Shown here piece after piece: positions 33,974 to 49,876 of a stretch of DNA of 64,000 nucleotides. Below the pieces are notes generated by a model. That model made no database searches, had not been told where the DNA came from, and was given only the letters and a program-made list of their open reading frames with translations. The stretch spans positions 65,194-129,193 of the forward strand of contig NZ_JAIQXV010000014.1 of the NCBI RefSeq assembly GCF_020166415.1, read 5' to 3'. The position numbers and the translations under genes are program-made. The number at the start of each line of letters is the position of its first letter. Position 1 is the stretch's first letter. The DNA is from Deinococcus multiflagellatus (GTDB taxonomy: Bacteria > Deinococcota > Deinococci > Deinococcales > Deinococcaceae).

Positions 33974-35362
33974 TCAGGGCAGCGGCGGCAACGACGGAGA
34001 CTCGACCCAGGTGCGCAGCACGCCCTCGGCACGGGGGCCCAGTTCGGTGCGGGCCAGGGCTAGGAGGTCGGCGGTGCGGGTGGGCCGGGCAGCGCGGGTG
34101 CGGGCGTAGGTTTGCAGGAAGGCGCGGAAAGGGCCGTCACCCACGGCGCCCCGTAGGGCGTGCAGGGCCAGGGCGCCGCGCACGTAGGCGCTGCGGTCAA
34201 ACAGTTCGGCGGGCGTGCGGGCCACCAGCGGGCGGGTGGGCCTGTTCTGCACGCTGTCGCGCCAGGCCTGCAGCACGGCGCGGGCCTCCTCTTTCCCCTG
34301 GGCCTGCGCCCAGAGCAGTTCGGCGTAGGTGGCAAAGCCCTCGTTCAGCCACGTATCGCTCCAGTCGCCCAGGGGCACGCTGTTGCCAAACCACTGGTGC
34401 GCGGCCTCATGCACGATCACGCGCACGTTGCTGGAGGTGACCGGCATGGTGGACAGCGTGGCTGTTTCCAGCGCGGGCAGAGGCGGCGTGACCACCGCCG
34501 AGCCGTAGGTGGCAAAGGGGTAGGGGCCGAACCACTCGCCCAGAAGACGCAGAATCTCGCCGGTGCGCTCGTAGGGCGCGCGGATGTTCACCGGAGTACC
34601 GGGTGGGAAGTAGTCGCGCAGGGCCACCACCTTGCCCCCCACCTGCACCGCCGGGCGATCCACGCGCTCCAGCGGCCCAACGTGAACGGCCAGGGCGTAA
34701 GTGGGAATCGGCTCGCGCTGCTCGAAGGTGAAGGTGCGGCCCTGGGGCGTGTCCTGCACAGCGGTCTGCCGGCCACTGGCGGCGGCGGTGACCCCCCGGG
34801 GCACGGTCACGCGCAGGGTGAAGGCGGCGGGATCGCCGGGGTGGTCGTTGACGGGCAGAAAAGCGCGGGTGCCGTCCGGCTCGCTGAAGGTGAAATTCAC
34901 GCCGGGCTGCGTGCCCTGCCCCGGCAACGCCTGCCAGCCCAGGTCCACCGGCAGGTCCGGGTCCGGTACGCGGCCAGCGGGACCCGCGAGGCGCACCGTC
35001 ACGCGGGCGGGGGTGCCGGGGGCCAGGGCGCGGCGAATCAGAAGTTTCCCGGCCGCGCGCTCATAGCGCACCGCCGCGCCGTTCCAGGTCACGCCCTGCA
35101 CCGCCGGGCCCAGGTAATCCAGGCTCAGCAGGGGCAGGGGGCGGGTGGCCTGGACGGTCAGGGTCACCTCGGCCTGCAGGGTGCGGGTGCCGGGCTGCGG
35201 CACCCGCAGCGCCACGTCGTAGTGTGTGACGTCCAGCCCCGCCTGACCCAGTTGCGGATAGATGCGGTCGCCCCAGGCAGTGGGGACGGCCGGGGCCAGT
35301 GCCCCCTGGCCCAGCGCGCCGCCCAGCAGCGCCAGCGCCAGTCCCCATGCAAGCAGCGCCAT
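33974..35362 (-). CDS. M1-family zinc metallopeptidase, exported
   Basis: 462 residues with an N-terminal signal (LLAWGLALALLGGALGQG). The zinc site is HEAAHQWFG (His318, Glu319, His322) with the third ligand Glu341 in WLNEGFATY, the M1 spacing. The substrate motif GxMEN of classical aminopeptidases is replaced here by PALET (around residues 296-300), so N-terminal amine recognition may differ. The protein is also shorter than typical M1 enzymes because the C-terminal helical domain is reduced. Its ATG is one base from the stop of the Nudix gene, so both are in one operon. Confidence 0.92.
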   Translation of the reverse strand: MALLAWGLALALLGGALGQGALAPAVPTAWGDRIYPQLGQAGLDVTHYDVALRVPQPGTRTLQAEVTLTVQATRPLPLLSLDYLGPAVQGVTWNGAAVRYERAAGKLLIRRALAPGTPARVTVRLAGPAGRVPDPDLPVDLGWQALPGQGTQPGVNFTFSEPDGTRAFLPVNDHPGDPAAFTLRVTVPRGVTAAASGRQTAVQDTPQGRTFTFEQREPIPTYALAVHVGPLERVDRPAVQVGGKVVALRDYFPPGTPVNIRAPYERTGEILRLLGEWFGPYPFATYGSAVVTPPLPALETATLSTMPVTSSNVRVIVHEAAHQWFGNSVPLGDWSDTWLNEGFATYAELLWAQAQGKEEARAVLQAWRDSVQNRPTRPLVARTPAELFDRSAYVRGALALHALRGAVGDGPFRAFLQTYARTRAARPTRTADLLALARTELGPRAEGVLRTWVESPSLPPLP

Positions 35363-35363
35363 T

Positions 35364-35840
<477 letters not shown>

Positions 35841-35932
35841 GAGGGAGGCAGTCTAGCGCAGCCTCAGTCGGTCGCTGTGGATCTTGAGAGCAGTCGGGCG
35901 GGCTGGAACAGCGGCGTTGCAGAGCGAGCAGT

Positions 35933-35995
35933 GAACAAAGGGCCTCGCCCCAAGAATAGAAACGTTTCTGCGATCAATGGGAGGAGCGAGGCCCT
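35933..35995 (-). terminator. terminator of the rbfA-thioesterase operon
   Basis: Read on the minus strand, AGGGCCTCGC and GCGAGGCCCT form a perfect ten-base-pair stem around a long loop that itself contains the palindrome GAAACGTTTC, and TTTGTT follows. The stem begins inside the thioesterase stop codon. Confidence 0.75.
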
Positions 35996-36393
35996 TAGCC
36001 GGGCCCCAGCAGCGCGAGCAGGTCGTCCGGCAGCCGGGCGGGGCGGTAGGTGTGATCGGTGGCAATGTGGCGGGTTTCGCCGGTTGCCAGCAGCTCACCC
36101 GCCCGGCGGACCTCGTAGCTGAAGGTCAACGTGCGCGACCGCACCGCGCTGAGGGTCGCGTGAATCTGCAGTTCATCGTCGTAGCGGGCGGCGCGGCGGT
36201 ATTCCACGTTCAGGCCCGAAAGCATCAGGTAATAGCCGCGCGCCTCCACCTCGCGGTAGGGCAGGCCCAGGGCGTGCATGGCGTCGGTGCGGGCCACCTC
36301 GAACCACACGGGGTAGGTGGCGTGGTGCGCCACCCCCATCGCGTCGGTCTCGGCGTAGCGCACCCGCAGCGCCGAGACAAAGGTGCGGCTCAC
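35995..36393 (-). CDS. YbgC-like acyl-CoA thioesterase (4HBT hotdog)
   Basis: 132 residues. Near the N-terminus the catalytic motif reads [25 protein letters not shown], with Asp17 in the usual place and the hotdog helix following. Such enzymes hydrolyse short acyl-CoA thioesters. It overlaps rbfA by four bases and ends in a strong terminator. Substrate range cannot be told from the sequence. Confidence 0.93.
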   Translation of the reverse strand: MSRTFVSALRVRYAETDAMGVAHHATYPVWFEVARTDAMHALGLPYREVEARGYYLMLSGLNVEYRRAARYDDELQIHATLSAVRSRTLTFSYEVRRAGELLATGETRHIATDHTYRPARLPDDLLALLGPG

Positions 36394-36674
36394 CAGCGGT
36401 CCCCGGCCGCGTGGAATTCCAGCGTGGGGGTGCGGCGCATGCGTACGTGCTCGGCCACCTGCCGCTGCAGGTGCCCGCGGGCGCCGCGCAGGGCGTCAAG
36501 CAGCTCGTCCATGTCGCCGGACATGGCACTCACGTACACCCGCGCCAGCCCGTAATCGGGCGTGACCGTCACGCGCTCCACGGTCACGATCATGGGCACG
36601 CGGGGATCGCGCAACCCGGCAATCGCGTCACTCAGCACCCGCGTCAGTTGTGCCTGCACCTGCTCCGGCTTCAT
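36390..36674 (-). CDS. rbfA: 30S ribosome-binding factor A
   Basis: 94 residues, short but within the family. RbfA binds the 30S subunit during 16S rRNA 5'-end maturation. The KH-type fold signatures are [32 protein letters not shown] and [16 protein letters not shown] start at the ATG at 36674 with a GGGGGGC site; upstream in-frame codons would run into the region of the divergent gene start. It is the first gene of an operon with the thioesterase. Confidence 0.93.
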   Translation of the reverse strand: MKPEQVQAQLTRVLSDAIAGLRDPRVPMIVTVERVTVTPDYGLARVYVSAMSGDMDELLDALRGARGHLQRQVAEHVRMRRTPTLEFHAAGDRW

Positions 36675-36748
36675 GCCGCCCCCCAGACCAACCGACTGTT
36701 CAAGCCCTGCATCCCCGCATGGTACGGCATGGCGGATAGCCTGGGGGC

Positions 36749-37387
36749 ATGCGGACCATTGACCTGACCACATGGCCCCGGCGGGCCCACTACGAGTTTT
36801 TCCGGCAGCACAGCCAGCCGCACTTCAGCGTGACCGCCCCCGTGGACGTCACCCGCTTCCGGGCGGAGGTGCGGGCGCGCGGGCTGCCCTACATGGCCAG
36901 CACCGCCTACGTGCTGGCCCGCGCCGCCAACGAACTGCCGCCCTTTCGCTGGCGCATTCGCGGCGAGACGGTGGTGGAACACGAGCGCGTGCATCCGTCG
37001 GTCATTGACACCGGGCCCGGCAGCGAGCTGTTTCATTTCTGCACCCTGCCCTACCAGCGGGGCGCCCCCGGATTTCTGCAGGACGCGGCCCAGGCCCTGG
37101 CCGCCCGGCGCGCCCAGCCCACCCTGGACGAGGACCCCGCGCAGGACGATCTGCTGTACCTCTCCAGCCTGCCCTGGGTGGCCTTTACCGGCATCACCCA
37201 CGCCATGCACCTCAGCCTGCCAGATTCCATTCCGCGCCTGACCACTGGCCGCTTTACCGAGGAGGGCGGGCGCACCCAGATGCCGCTGTCGGTGCAGGTG
37301 CACCACGCCCTGATGGACGGCCGCCATGTGGGCGCGTATTTCGAGGCGGTGCAGACCCTGCTGGACGACCCGGGGCTGTTGGATTAA
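36749..37387 (+). CDS. chloramphenicol acetyltransferase-family protein
   Basis: 212 residues, the length of CAT trimers' subunits. The active-site motif HHALMDGRH gives catalytic His186, and the N-terminus ([21 protein letters not shown]) and [15 protein letters not shown] are typical of CatA/CatB-like proteins. It may acetylate chloramphenicol or another hydroxyl acceptor; chromosomal members in environmental bacteria are often not resistance genes. TAGCCT lies six bases before the ATG. It is divergent from rbfA. Confidence 0.92.
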   Translation: MRTIDLTTWPRRAHYEFFRQHSQPHFSVTAPVDVTRFRAEVRARGLPYMASTAYVLARAANELPPFRWRIRGETVVEHERVHPSVIDTGPGSELFHFCTLPYQRGAPGFLQDAAQALAARRAQPTLDEDPAQDDLLYLSSLPWVAFTGITHAMHLSLPDSIPRLTTGRFTEEGGRTQMPLSVQVHHALMDGRHVGAYFEAVQTLLDDPGLLD

Positions 37388-37429
37388 GAGCCTCAAGCAC
37401 ACCTGCACAAAGGTCTGTAAGTTGGATGG

Positions 37430-37828
37430 ATGGCGCATCGGCCCATCTCTGTGAACCGCCACTGGCTCCAGAACCTATGGGGCCAATTCCACCTCCAAGA
37501 GGACTGGTGGGGACGGGTTAATCTCAACAACGAACGTGGAATTCAGCGTCTGGTGGACGAGGAACTGAAGCCCCACTTCGAAAGCCTGCCATTCCGACAA
37601 CAACAGCGGCTCAAGGAAACCCTTCGGTACGCCCTGACCTGGTTCGATGACGACGCGCTCGTGGAAGCCTACGATTCGGCTTACCTCCCACTGGAGCGCC
37701 CCCAGGGCAACATTCGGGAATTTTACGTTCGACTCTGGGACGGCATGTTCGGGCCCGAGGACTTCTCCCCTGTGGCCCAGGAACGTTATATCGAGCGCTT
37801 CGGCCCCAGTGAGTCGATGTGGGATTGA
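37430..37828 (+). CDS. small protein of unknown function
   Basis: 132 residues, acidic and rich in Trp, Phe and Tyr (HLQEDWWGRVNLNNERG; LTWFDDDALVEAYDSAYLPLE; REFYVRLWDGMFGPEDFS). I recognise no family and see no signal or membrane segment. TAAGTT lies six bases before the ATG (leaderless layout). Its GC content is lower than that of its neighbours, which may indicate acquisition. It is probably a real gene given promoter spacing and clean start and stop. Confidence 0.65.
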   Translation: MAHRPISVNRHWLQNLWGQFHLQEDWWGRVNLNNERGIQRLVDEELKPHFESLPFRQQQRLKETLRYALTWFDDDALVEAYDSAYLPLERPQGNIREFYVRLWDGMFGPEDFSPVAQERYIERFGPSESMWD

Positions 37829-37856
37829 GCGACCACCCCACCCAAAGCCGGCCCCT

Positions 37857-39167
37857 CTATTTCGCGTACCGCCGCCCGGCGTAGTCGGTGAACACCCCGA
37901 TGCCGTAGCTGACCCGGCGCACGCTGTCCAGCACCGCGCGGCCGTTCCAGGCCATCCCGGCGCTGCTGCCGCCGTCCAGCAGCAGGGCGTCGCGCACGCC
38001 CAGGCGGGTCATGATCTTGCCCATTTCGGTGGTGGTGACCCGGGCGTGGGTGCTGACGAACACGAGGTCGCGGTTGCCAATCAGGCCCACGGCGCTGCGG
38101 GCGGCGCGGCCAAACAGGGCGGGGTCGCGGAACACGCTGCTGTAGCGCGTGACCACCCGCCCCCCGCTGAGAATGCGCGGCCCGGTCGCCACCACCGTTT
38201 CCAGGCCCGCCCAGGTGGTGTCCAGCGGGCGGCCCAGGGCAGCGACCGCACTCACCCGGAACGCGGCGCGGTTGTCCGGCGTGATGGTCAGGGCCTGGGG
38301 AATGCGGCCCCAGGTGAGCAGTCGCCCCTGGGTCACGATGTCGCCGGCCGGGGCATAGGACTGCGGATGAAAGTACGACCCATTGATCACCAGCCGCGCG
38401 CCGCTGCGCCGGGCCAGTTCGCTCACCCGCGCCCCCGAGCCGAAAGTCAGGCGGCCCGAGGGCAGCACCGGGGCCACCAGCACATGGCGCCAGCGCAGGT
38501 CCACGGTGGCAATCTGCACCGGCACGTTCAAGGGGCTCAGGCGCTTGAAGGTCACGGGCGGGCGCTGCGGGCGGGGCGGAATGGGCACGGGCAGACGCAT
38601 GGGCACCAGCACCTTTTTGCCGGGCACGATGGCGCGGGCGGTGGTCATGCCGTTTAAGCGCCGCAGGGCGTCCACACTCAGGCGGTAGCGCGCGGCCAGG
38701 GTCTGCGGCGTGTCGCGCACGCCCACCCAAACGTAGCGGTAGACGGTGCGCACCTCGGTGGTGGGGCGTGGCGCGGGCGGGCGGGCCGCCGTGCCGGGCG
38801 CGGGCAGCACCAGCCGCTGCCCGGCCGCGATCACGGTGCCCTGCAGGCGGTTGGCGGCCTGCAGCGCGGTCACCGTGGTTCCCGTGCGCGCCGCGATGCG
38901 GCTGAGGGTATCGCCCGCCTTCACCGTGTAGGTGCGCGGCGGGGCGGCCACGGGGCGCGCCGGTCCCCCGGCCAGCCGCAGCACCTGCCCAGCGCGGATG
39001 GTGTCGCCCTGCAGGCCGTTGTAGGCTCGCAGCTGCGCCACACTGAGGCCGTGGCGCGTGGCGATGCGGAACAGGGTGTCGCCCTTCTGAACCTTGACCG
39101 TGGGCACGGTGGCCCCCAGAGCCGCACTGGCGGCCACCAACACAAGCAGGGAAAGCAGTCGCCGCAT
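37857..39167 (-). CDS. exported protein with LysM domains and a phosphodiester glycosidase (NAGPA-like) domain
   Basis: 436 residues from the ATG at 39167, which has GAGGTG before it and gives a clean signal peptide (LLSLLVLVAASAALGATVP). Three LysM or LysM-like segments follow (VQKGDTLFRIATRHGLSV; VKAGDTLSRIAARTGTTV; VRDTPQTLAARYRLS), then the NAGPA/DUF2233 fold (about 225-435) with NGSYFHP, LLTWGRIPQ and LLLDGGSSAGM. Such domains cleave sugar phosphodiesters; with LysM they probably act on the cell wall or its polymers. Confidence 0.92.
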   Translation of the reverse strand: MRRLLSLLVLVAASAALGATVPTVKVQKGDTLFRIATRHGLSVAQLRAYNGLQGDTIRAGQVLRLAGGPARPVAAPPRTYTVKAGDTLSRIAARTGTTVTALQAANRLQGTVIAAGQRLVLPAPGTAARPPAPRPTTEVRTVYRYVWVGVRDTPQTLAARYRLSVDALRRLNGMTTARAIVPGKKVLVPMRLPVPIPPRPQRPPVTFKRLSPLNVPVQIATVDLRWRHVLVAPVLPSGRLTFGSGARVSELARRSGARLVINGSYFHPQSYAPAGDIVTQGRLLTWGRIPQALTITPDNRAAFRVSAVAALGRPLDTTWAGLETVVATGPRILSGGRVVTRYSSVFRDPALFGRAARSAVGLIGNRDLVFVSTHARVTTTEMGKIMTRLGVRDALLLDGGSSAGMAWNGRAVLDSVRRVSYGIGVFTDYAGRRYAK

Positions 39168-39240
39168 GGGGTCACACCTCATCACAGTTCTGCCAGCCAG
39201 ACGTGAAGTGAACCTGACGCCGCCGTTTACGCAGGTGGGC

Positions 39241-39723
<483 letters not shown>

Positions 39724-39750
39724 GCCCGCCAGCGTATCAGGGGCTTCCCG

Positions 39751-41709
39751 CTACCCCTTCAGGAAGTCAATGACCGCGTGGGCGGGCAGGGCGGCCCCCG
39801 GGCGCAGCGCCGAGGCCTCGCCCGCCGCGCGCACCTGCAGGTGGTCGGGCACACGCAGCAGCAGCACGTCGCGCCCGCTGAGGCTCACGGCCAGCTCTTC
39901 CAGGGCGGGCGCGCGCAGCACGCGGCCCAGGTCGGTCACGGGGGCACTCAGGCCCAGGGCGTGTTCGCCGTAGGGGCCGCGCAGCCGCACCTGATGGCCG
40001 CCCACATGCAGCGCCAGCGGCAACCCCAGCCCAGCCAGTTCGCCCAGCGGCGGGTGCGGCGCACGCGCCCGGCGGGCCACCGCCACGCCCAGCAGGGTGC
40101 CGGGGCGGATCACGTCGCCCACCTTCACCAGCCGCGCCCCCTGGCTGACCTCCAGGTCCGGGGGAATGCGCAGAATACGCAGGCCGTCGCGGTGCTGCTC
40201 GGCGCGCAGGCCGCTGAGGTGCGGCACGCTGGACAGCTGCCCCAGATCAAAGGGCCCGCCCAGCGGTGTGGGCACCCCGGTCACGTCCCCCTGCGCCGAA
40301 ACCAGCGACAGGGTGCGGTCCTCGCGGTAGGTCAGGCCCTCCACGGCGGGCGGGGGCGCGGGGCGCGGGGCGGGCGGGGCCGCCGGCGCGCGCCGACCCC
40401 GGATAAGCACCCCAGCGGCCAGCAGGCCGCCCCCCAGCAGGGCCGTGAGCAGCACGGGCCACACCGGCCGCCCCTCTTCACGCGGCGCCGCGCGCGTGGG
40501 GGGCGGGGTCACCGGATCGGGCACGCGGCCACCGGCGGCGCCCTGCACGGGCGGCAGGGCCAGGGCGGGCAGCCCCGGGAAGGTGAGGGTGGGGGTCAGG
40601 GTCACGCCGGGCTGGGGGCGCAGGCCGGTCAGCCGCACCGCGAACTCGCGGGCGCCGCGCCGGGCCTCTACAGCGCCGCGCACGCCGGGTCCCAGGCCGC
40701 CCAGCACCGCCGCCGCCGGGTTCAGGCCCGGGGCGGCGCGCAGGCGCAGCACCACGTCTTCCCCGGCCCGCAGCGCGCGGTCAGCGCCGGGGTTCAGCCA
40801 GGTCAGCCCCGCGCCGGGCAGGGTCAGGCGCAGCAGCACCTGTCGCGGGCGCGGCGCGATCCAGCCCGCGCTGCTGGGGGGCGGGGCGCACAGCAGCGCG
40901 GGGCTTCCGGGCGGCACCCGGCCGGGCAGGGCCAGCGCCCACTGCCCGCCGCTGGCCTGCAACTTCGCGCCCCCCAGCTCAGGCCCCACGCCCAGCGTCA
41001 GGGGCGTGCCGGGGGCGAAGACGGGGGGCAGCCGGGCCGGGTCGGTGACCACCCGGAGTCCCCCCTCCAGGCCCGCGCCCGTCAGGTCCGGCACCTGACC
41101 CACCGGCACCGTCAGGCCGCTGGCGTAGGTGCTGCGCTGCAGGGCGGCCTGGGCCTCGGGCGGAATGTCGGTGCCCAGGGCCACGTAGGTCAGGCGGTCC
41201 AGCGGGCCCCGGTCCCGGAAGGCCGCCAGCGCCGCTTCGGGGGTCACGGTGCGGCCCGCCTCGCGCGTGTCGTTGTCGATGCCGTCGGTGAGCACGAACA
41301 CCTGGGTCACGTCGCCCCCTGCAGCCGACAGCGGGGCCAGGGCGCCCTGCAGGCTGCGGTAGAGGTAGGTGTTCTTGCCGTCGGCCTTCAGATTCGCCAG
41401 GGCCGTGTTCCAGGCCGCCGTGCCCGCCGGCTGGGTAAAGCTGCGCCGCGAGCGCAACCCGGAATCGAAGGTCAGCAGTTCCACCCGGTCTGGCCGCTGC
41501 CCGCGCACATAGGCGCCGATGCTGGCCTTGACCCGCTCGAAGATGTCGGCCTGGCCGTCGCCTATGCCGCGCATGCTGCCGCTGGTGTCCAGCACGAACA
41601 CGGCGCGCGTGCGGGTGGGCAGCGCCCCCCCTTCCGGCAGGGCGCAGGTGGCCTCCTGCGCGGCGGCGCTGGTCAGCAGCAGGGCACAGAGGAGGGCGGT
41701 GCGGCGCAT
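39751..41709 (-). CDS. exported von Willebrand factor A domain protein with membrane anchor
   Basis: 652 residues from the ATG at 41709, giving a signal peptide (TALLCALLLTSAAAQ). The VWA domain (about 35-215) keeps the MIDAS pattern: DTSGSM, then a Thr and the TDGIDND end. Beta-rich regions follow, then a membrane helix ([21 protein letters not shown], about 460-480) and a soluble tail of about 170 residues with Ig- or FHA-like spacing, not clearly assignable. It is divergent from a two-gene unit encoding a membrane protein and a patatin-like phospholipase, 188 bases apart. Confidence 0.85.
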   Translation of the reverse strand: MRRTALLCALLLTSAAAQEATCALPEGGALPTRTRAVFVLDTSGSMRGIGDGQADIFERVKASIGAYVRGQRPDRVELLTFDSGLRSRRSFTQPAGTAAWNTALANLKADGKNTYLYRSLQGALAPLSAAGGDVTQVFVLTDGIDNDTREAGRTVTPEAALAAFRDRGPLDRLTYVALGTDIPPEAQAALQRSTYASGLTVPVGQVPDLTGAGLEGGLRVVTDPARLPPVFAPGTPLTLGVGPELGGAKLQASGGQWALALPGRVPPGSPALLCAPPPSSAGWIAPRPRQVLLRLTLPGAGLTWLNPGADRALRAGEDVVLRLRAAPGLNPAAAVLGGLGPGVRGAVEARRGAREFAVRLTGLRPQPGVTLTPTLTFPGLPALALPPVQGAAGGRVPDPVTPPPTRAAPREEGRPVWPVLLTALLGGGLLAAGVLIRGRRAPAAPPAPRPAPPPAVEGLTYREDRTLSLVSAQGDVTGVPTPLGGPFDLGQLSSVPHLSGLRAEQHRDGLRILRIPPDLEVSQGARLVKVGDVIRPGTLLGVAVARRARAPHPPLGELAGLGLPLALHVGGHQVRLRGPYGEHALGLSAPVTDLGRVLRAPALEELAVSLSGRDVLLLRVPDHLQVRAAGEASALRPGAALPAHAVIDFLKG

Positions 41710-41897
41710 TCGAGGCGCATTGTAGCCAGATCGGGGGAAGAGGGCCGCGCCGTCTGCGCCGGGTGCAACAAAGGACCTGGGGAGCGCGGTCATCAGCCAA
41801 TCACGGCCCGGTCACGCTGCCGGGTGCACACTGGGGCTCAGAGGGCGCGGTCCTCTCTATTTCCCTTCACTCGCCGCGCCCTGGGAGGGCAGAGACC

Positions 41898-43573
41898 ATG
41901 CAACGAGGCCGGTGTGTCCAGTTTCAGGTGGTTGCCGTTCTGTTGGGGCTGCTGGGGGGCCGCGCCCTGGGACAGGAGGCCGGGCCCAGTGCCGCGTCCC
42001 CGCTGAGCGTCCGTGCCCAGCCGGACGGGCGCTTTCTGCTGACCAACACCAGCGCGGCGCCGCAGATCGTCACCCTGAACGTGACGGGCAACGCGACGGC
42101 GAATATCCGTCAGGAGGGCGTGGCCGACGGGCAGTGCGTGCCCCGCGCCCGGATTCCCGACACCGGGCCCAACAACCTGCCCACCTTGACGCTGCGGCCC
42201 GGCGGGCGCATCTGTGTCTGGGTCAAGGCCTCGGCCACCTCGGCGGTGCCCAGCACCGATGGCACGCAGCAACTGCTGTGGACCGTGGGCACCGACGCCG
42301 ATCAGGTGAGCGGGCGCGTGCCCCTGAATCAGGGCACCGGGGTCCCCGTGCCCGTAACGCCCCTGGCGGTGCCCGCCGAGCCCGCCCTGGTGCGCGATAC
42401 CGATGACGCCCTGGCAACCTGCACGGCCCCCGCCACCTTCACCAGTGCCGCCGGGCGACAGGCCCAGGCCTGTCTGGACGCGCAGGGGGCGCTGTTGGGC
42501 CTCCAGACGGCCGCCGCGCCCGACCTGTACCGCAACATCACCCTGTTCACCAAGGAGGCCAAACCCGTCACCGCCACCCTGGTGGTCCGCAAGCCCTGGT
42601 GGCACGCGGCGCTGGCGATTCTGGCGGGGCTGCTGCTGCCGCCGCTGCTCGCTTTTCTGGCACAGCGCCGCCGGGAACAAGAGGAACTCAAGCACCGGCT
42701 GGCCGGGCTCAACATTGATCCAGCTTCGCCGCCGCTGCTGGTCCCCAGCCTGGGTCCGGGGCAGACCTCGCCCTTCCGGCTGGACCTGGACCCGAACCTG
42801 CTGCGCGCCCGGCCTTCGGCGCTGCAACCCATGTCGGATGTGCGCGACGCCTACACGGCACTGGGCCAGTGGCGCGAACTGGGGCCCCCGCGCAACCTGC
42901 TGGGGCAGCTCCAGGCGGCCAGCGCGGCGGCCAGGGGGGCGCTGGGCCCGCTGCTGCCTGCCTCTGCGCCTGTCCTGGACTTTCTGGAAGAGCTCCGGCG
43001 CGGCCAGCGCCTGGGCCTGCCGCTGAACCAGGGCACCGGGCAGTTTGAGGTGCCCACGGAGCGGGCGGCCGACGTGGTGGCCTCGCTGGAAGCGGCGCAG
43101 GTGCTGGCCCAGACGGTGGCGGCTTCTGCGCCGCAGGTGGCCGGCCACCCCCCACTGCAAGCTTTTCTGTCCCAGGAGGTGCCCGCCAGTGCTGGCGCGG
43201 CCGACCTGCGCGCCTATACCGAGACCCTGATCAAGATTCGGAATGATCCCCAGATGGCGGCCCGCTCTGCGTTTCCGGCCCAGCAGCAACAGGCCTGGGC
43301 CGCTCCGTACCTCACGCGCCGCCCCGCCCTGAGCACCCTGAATGTCGCCACGCGCCTCGCCGCCCTGCCGCTGATCGCCGTCACAGCGCTGCTGGCGATG
43401 GTCGTGGGCCTGAACGAGCTGTGGGCCAAGCCGGATGCCGCCTGGGGCGCACGCGGCGTCATGGACTACGCCCTGGCAGTCGCGCTGGGGGCCGGGGCCT
43501 ACACGGTGGCGAACCTGCTGCAAACCGAGGCCCTGGCCAAAGCCGTGAAACTTCTCAGCGGCAGCGTGCGCAA

Positions 43574-43577
<4 letters not shown>
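41898..43577 (+). CDS. membrane protein of unknown function, partner of the patatin gene
   Basis: 559 residues from the ATG at 41898 (GGAGGG site), with a signal peptide (VVAVLLGLLGGRALG). An exported region with four cysteines comes first, then a membrane helix (ALAILAGLLLPPLLAFLAQRR, about 236-256), a large cytoplasmic helical region, and two more helices at the C-terminus (about 490-510 and 523-545). I recognise no family. Its TGA overlaps the ATG of the patatin gene (ATGA), so the two are translationally coupled and probably form one complex. Confidence 0.8.
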
Positions 43578-48093
<4,516 letters not shown>

Positions 48094-48111
48094 GCGAGCA
48101 GGACCAAAAGA

Positions 48112-48147
48112 GGCCAGCCCAGGACCACCGGGCTGGCCTTCTTCGTT
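48112..48147 (+). terminator. terminator of gyrB
   Basis: GGCCAGCCC pairs with GGGCTGGCC around a loop AGGACCACC, followed by TTCTTCGTT. Confidence 0.85.
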
Positions 48148-48152
48148 GCAGG

Positions 48153-49811
48153 TTACGGGCAGGCGTTTACGGTGGCGGGAAGCAGCGGCTGTTGCCCCGG
48201 GGCCGTGACCAGCGGCAGCAGGGGCACGCCGCTTTTGCAGGTCATCCAGTTGGCCAGCACGCCGCTCACTACGGGCGCGGCAAAGCTGGTGCCGAAGTAG
48301 GGCCAGCCGCCCAGCCAGAACTCGCCCGGGGCCTGCACGCTGGGGGCCAGGGCCGTAACACCCGGGGTCCCGGTGCCCCGGTTGTAGGTGGCCATCTGCC
48401 CGGTGGCAATGTCCCAGCCCGCCACACTGAACAGCATGGTCTGGCGCAGGGTGGTGCTGCCCAGGGCAATGCCCGGGCCAAATTCAAAGTCCTTCGTCCA
48501 GTCGGCGGGGAAATGCCAGCAACGGTCGCCCTTGCCAAGACCTGCGCAGTCGTCGCGGTTGCCATAGGCGGCAGCGGTGGGCACGCCGGCCGCCGCCACT
48601 TCCCGCAGGGCCAACTGCACGCCCACGGTGGGATACGGCCCCCCCGCGCTGAGGTTCACCACATGCCGCCCACCGCGCCGGGCCTCGGCCGCCACGGCAC
48701 ACAGAGCCTGGGCGACTTTCAGGGTGGCGCAATTGCCGTCCCTGTCGCAGACCTGCTTGTAACTGAGGCTGGCGTTCGGCGCCACCGCCCGCACAAGCTG
48801 CCCTACCGCCTGCCCGTGCAGGGGGCGGCCTTCAACCGGCGTGCTGTAGTACATCGCGGGGCCGGAAGAGCCAGAGGCATGGAACACGTAGTCGTCGGCG
48901 GAAGCGGTGGCGGTGTCCAGAACATGAACGGTGACGCCCTTGCCGTTGCCCCCCTTCAAGCCAATGAACTTGTTGAGGAGGGCGGTGGGCTGACCGTTTT
49001 TGTAGGGGGCATCTGCCTGTACTGGGTGACCATAGGTCGTTGGATCCACCTGCATGTCCGGCCCGAACAGCAGGCCCAGCACGGTCAAGACTTGGCCAGT
49101 GGGTAGACCAGCCGTTGGAAAAATGCCGGCCAGTGAGGTGCAGAACGATGAAGCGGACCGGGCGGGCACTGCAGACGGCACCAGTCGTTGCAGGTCAAGG
49201 TTCTGAAGTACCTGGGGGGTCAGGACAGCGGTGGACGGCGACATGGTCAGGGGGCTGGACGCGACCCGCTGCCCCGTCCCCGCTGAAGCCAATGGAGTGA
49301 AACTGGGCACGCCCAGCGCCGCCAGCCGGTCAATGACGGCGCGCACCTGCTGCGGGCAGGTCTTCTGACAGTTGCTGGAGAGCCGCCGCAACCGTTCAGC
49401 GTACTCCTGCTGCACAGTTTTCAGGGTACTCGGCGCAACATAGGCCACCACGTCCTGCGCGGCGGCTTCTGCGGGCAGCACGTTGAGCACCAGGGCACTG
49501 CGCTGGCCCGGCCCCTGCGCGCTAATAAACTGTGGCCCACCCGCCGCCGTTTTGGGCACCTGAAAGGCCAGCCAGCCCGAAGCCGGGTCGCGCACGAAGG
49601 CGGTGGCTTGCCCACCCACCCACAGGGTGCCGCGTTCGCCCAGATTGCCGCCCATGACCCAGGCTGTGTCGCCGGGCGCAGCGGCCACCGGGTAGAGCCG
49701 GGCGCCGCCGGCCACCGCCGTCTGATTCTGAGCCCCGGCCCAGTTTCCACCGCATAGGCCAATCAGCCCAGTAACCACCCCTGCCCAAGTCCAGCCGCGT
49801 CTTTTTGCCAT
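48153..49811 (-). CDS. exported subtilisin-like (S8) serine protease with TIG-like domain
   Basis: 552 residues from the ATG at 49811 (AGGAGG site). A signal peptide ([18 protein letters not shown]) precedes an IPT/TIG-like beta domain (about 35-115) and a long linker. The catalytic triad is visible as the Asp in [10 protein letters not shown], the His in [10 protein letters not shown] and the Ser in [11 protein letters not shown], with the oxyanion Asn in AYGN. Several cysteine pairs suggest disulphides in the exported enzyme. The gene follows, in the same direction and 65 bases away, a SARP-type regulator gene that probably controls it. Confidence 0.92.
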   Translation of the reverse strand: MAKRRGWTWAGVVTGLIGLCGGNWAGAQNQTAVAGGARLYPVAAAPGDTAWVMGGNLGERGTLWVGGQATAFVRDPASGWLAFQVPKTAAGGPQFISAQGPGQRSALVLNVLPAEAAAQDVVAYVAPSTLKTVQQEYAERLRRLSSNCQKTCPQQVRAVIDRLAALGVPSFTPLASAGTGQRVASSPLTMSPSTAVLTPQVLQNLDLQRLVPSAVPARSASSFCTSLAGIFPTAGLPTGQVLTVLGLLFGPDMQVDPTTYGHPVQADAPYKNGQPTALLNKFIGLKGGNGKGVTVHVLDTATASADDYVFHASGSSGPAMYYSTPVEGRPLHGQAVGQLVRAVAPNASLSYKQVCDRDGNCATLKVAQALCAVAAEARRGGRHVVNLSAGGPYPTVGVQLALREVAAAGVPTAAAYGNRDDCAGLGKGDRCWHFPADWTKDFEFGPGIALGSTTLRQTMLFSVAGWDIATGQMATYNRGTGTPGVTALAPSVQAPGEFWLGGWPYFGTSFAAPVVSGVLANWMTCKSGVPLLPLVTAPGQQPLLPATVNACP

Positions 49812-49876
49812 GTATGTCCTCCTGCGCCCAGGGTGCCAGGGCGGGCATGATCGCGGCATGAACAGCCGCCACAGCA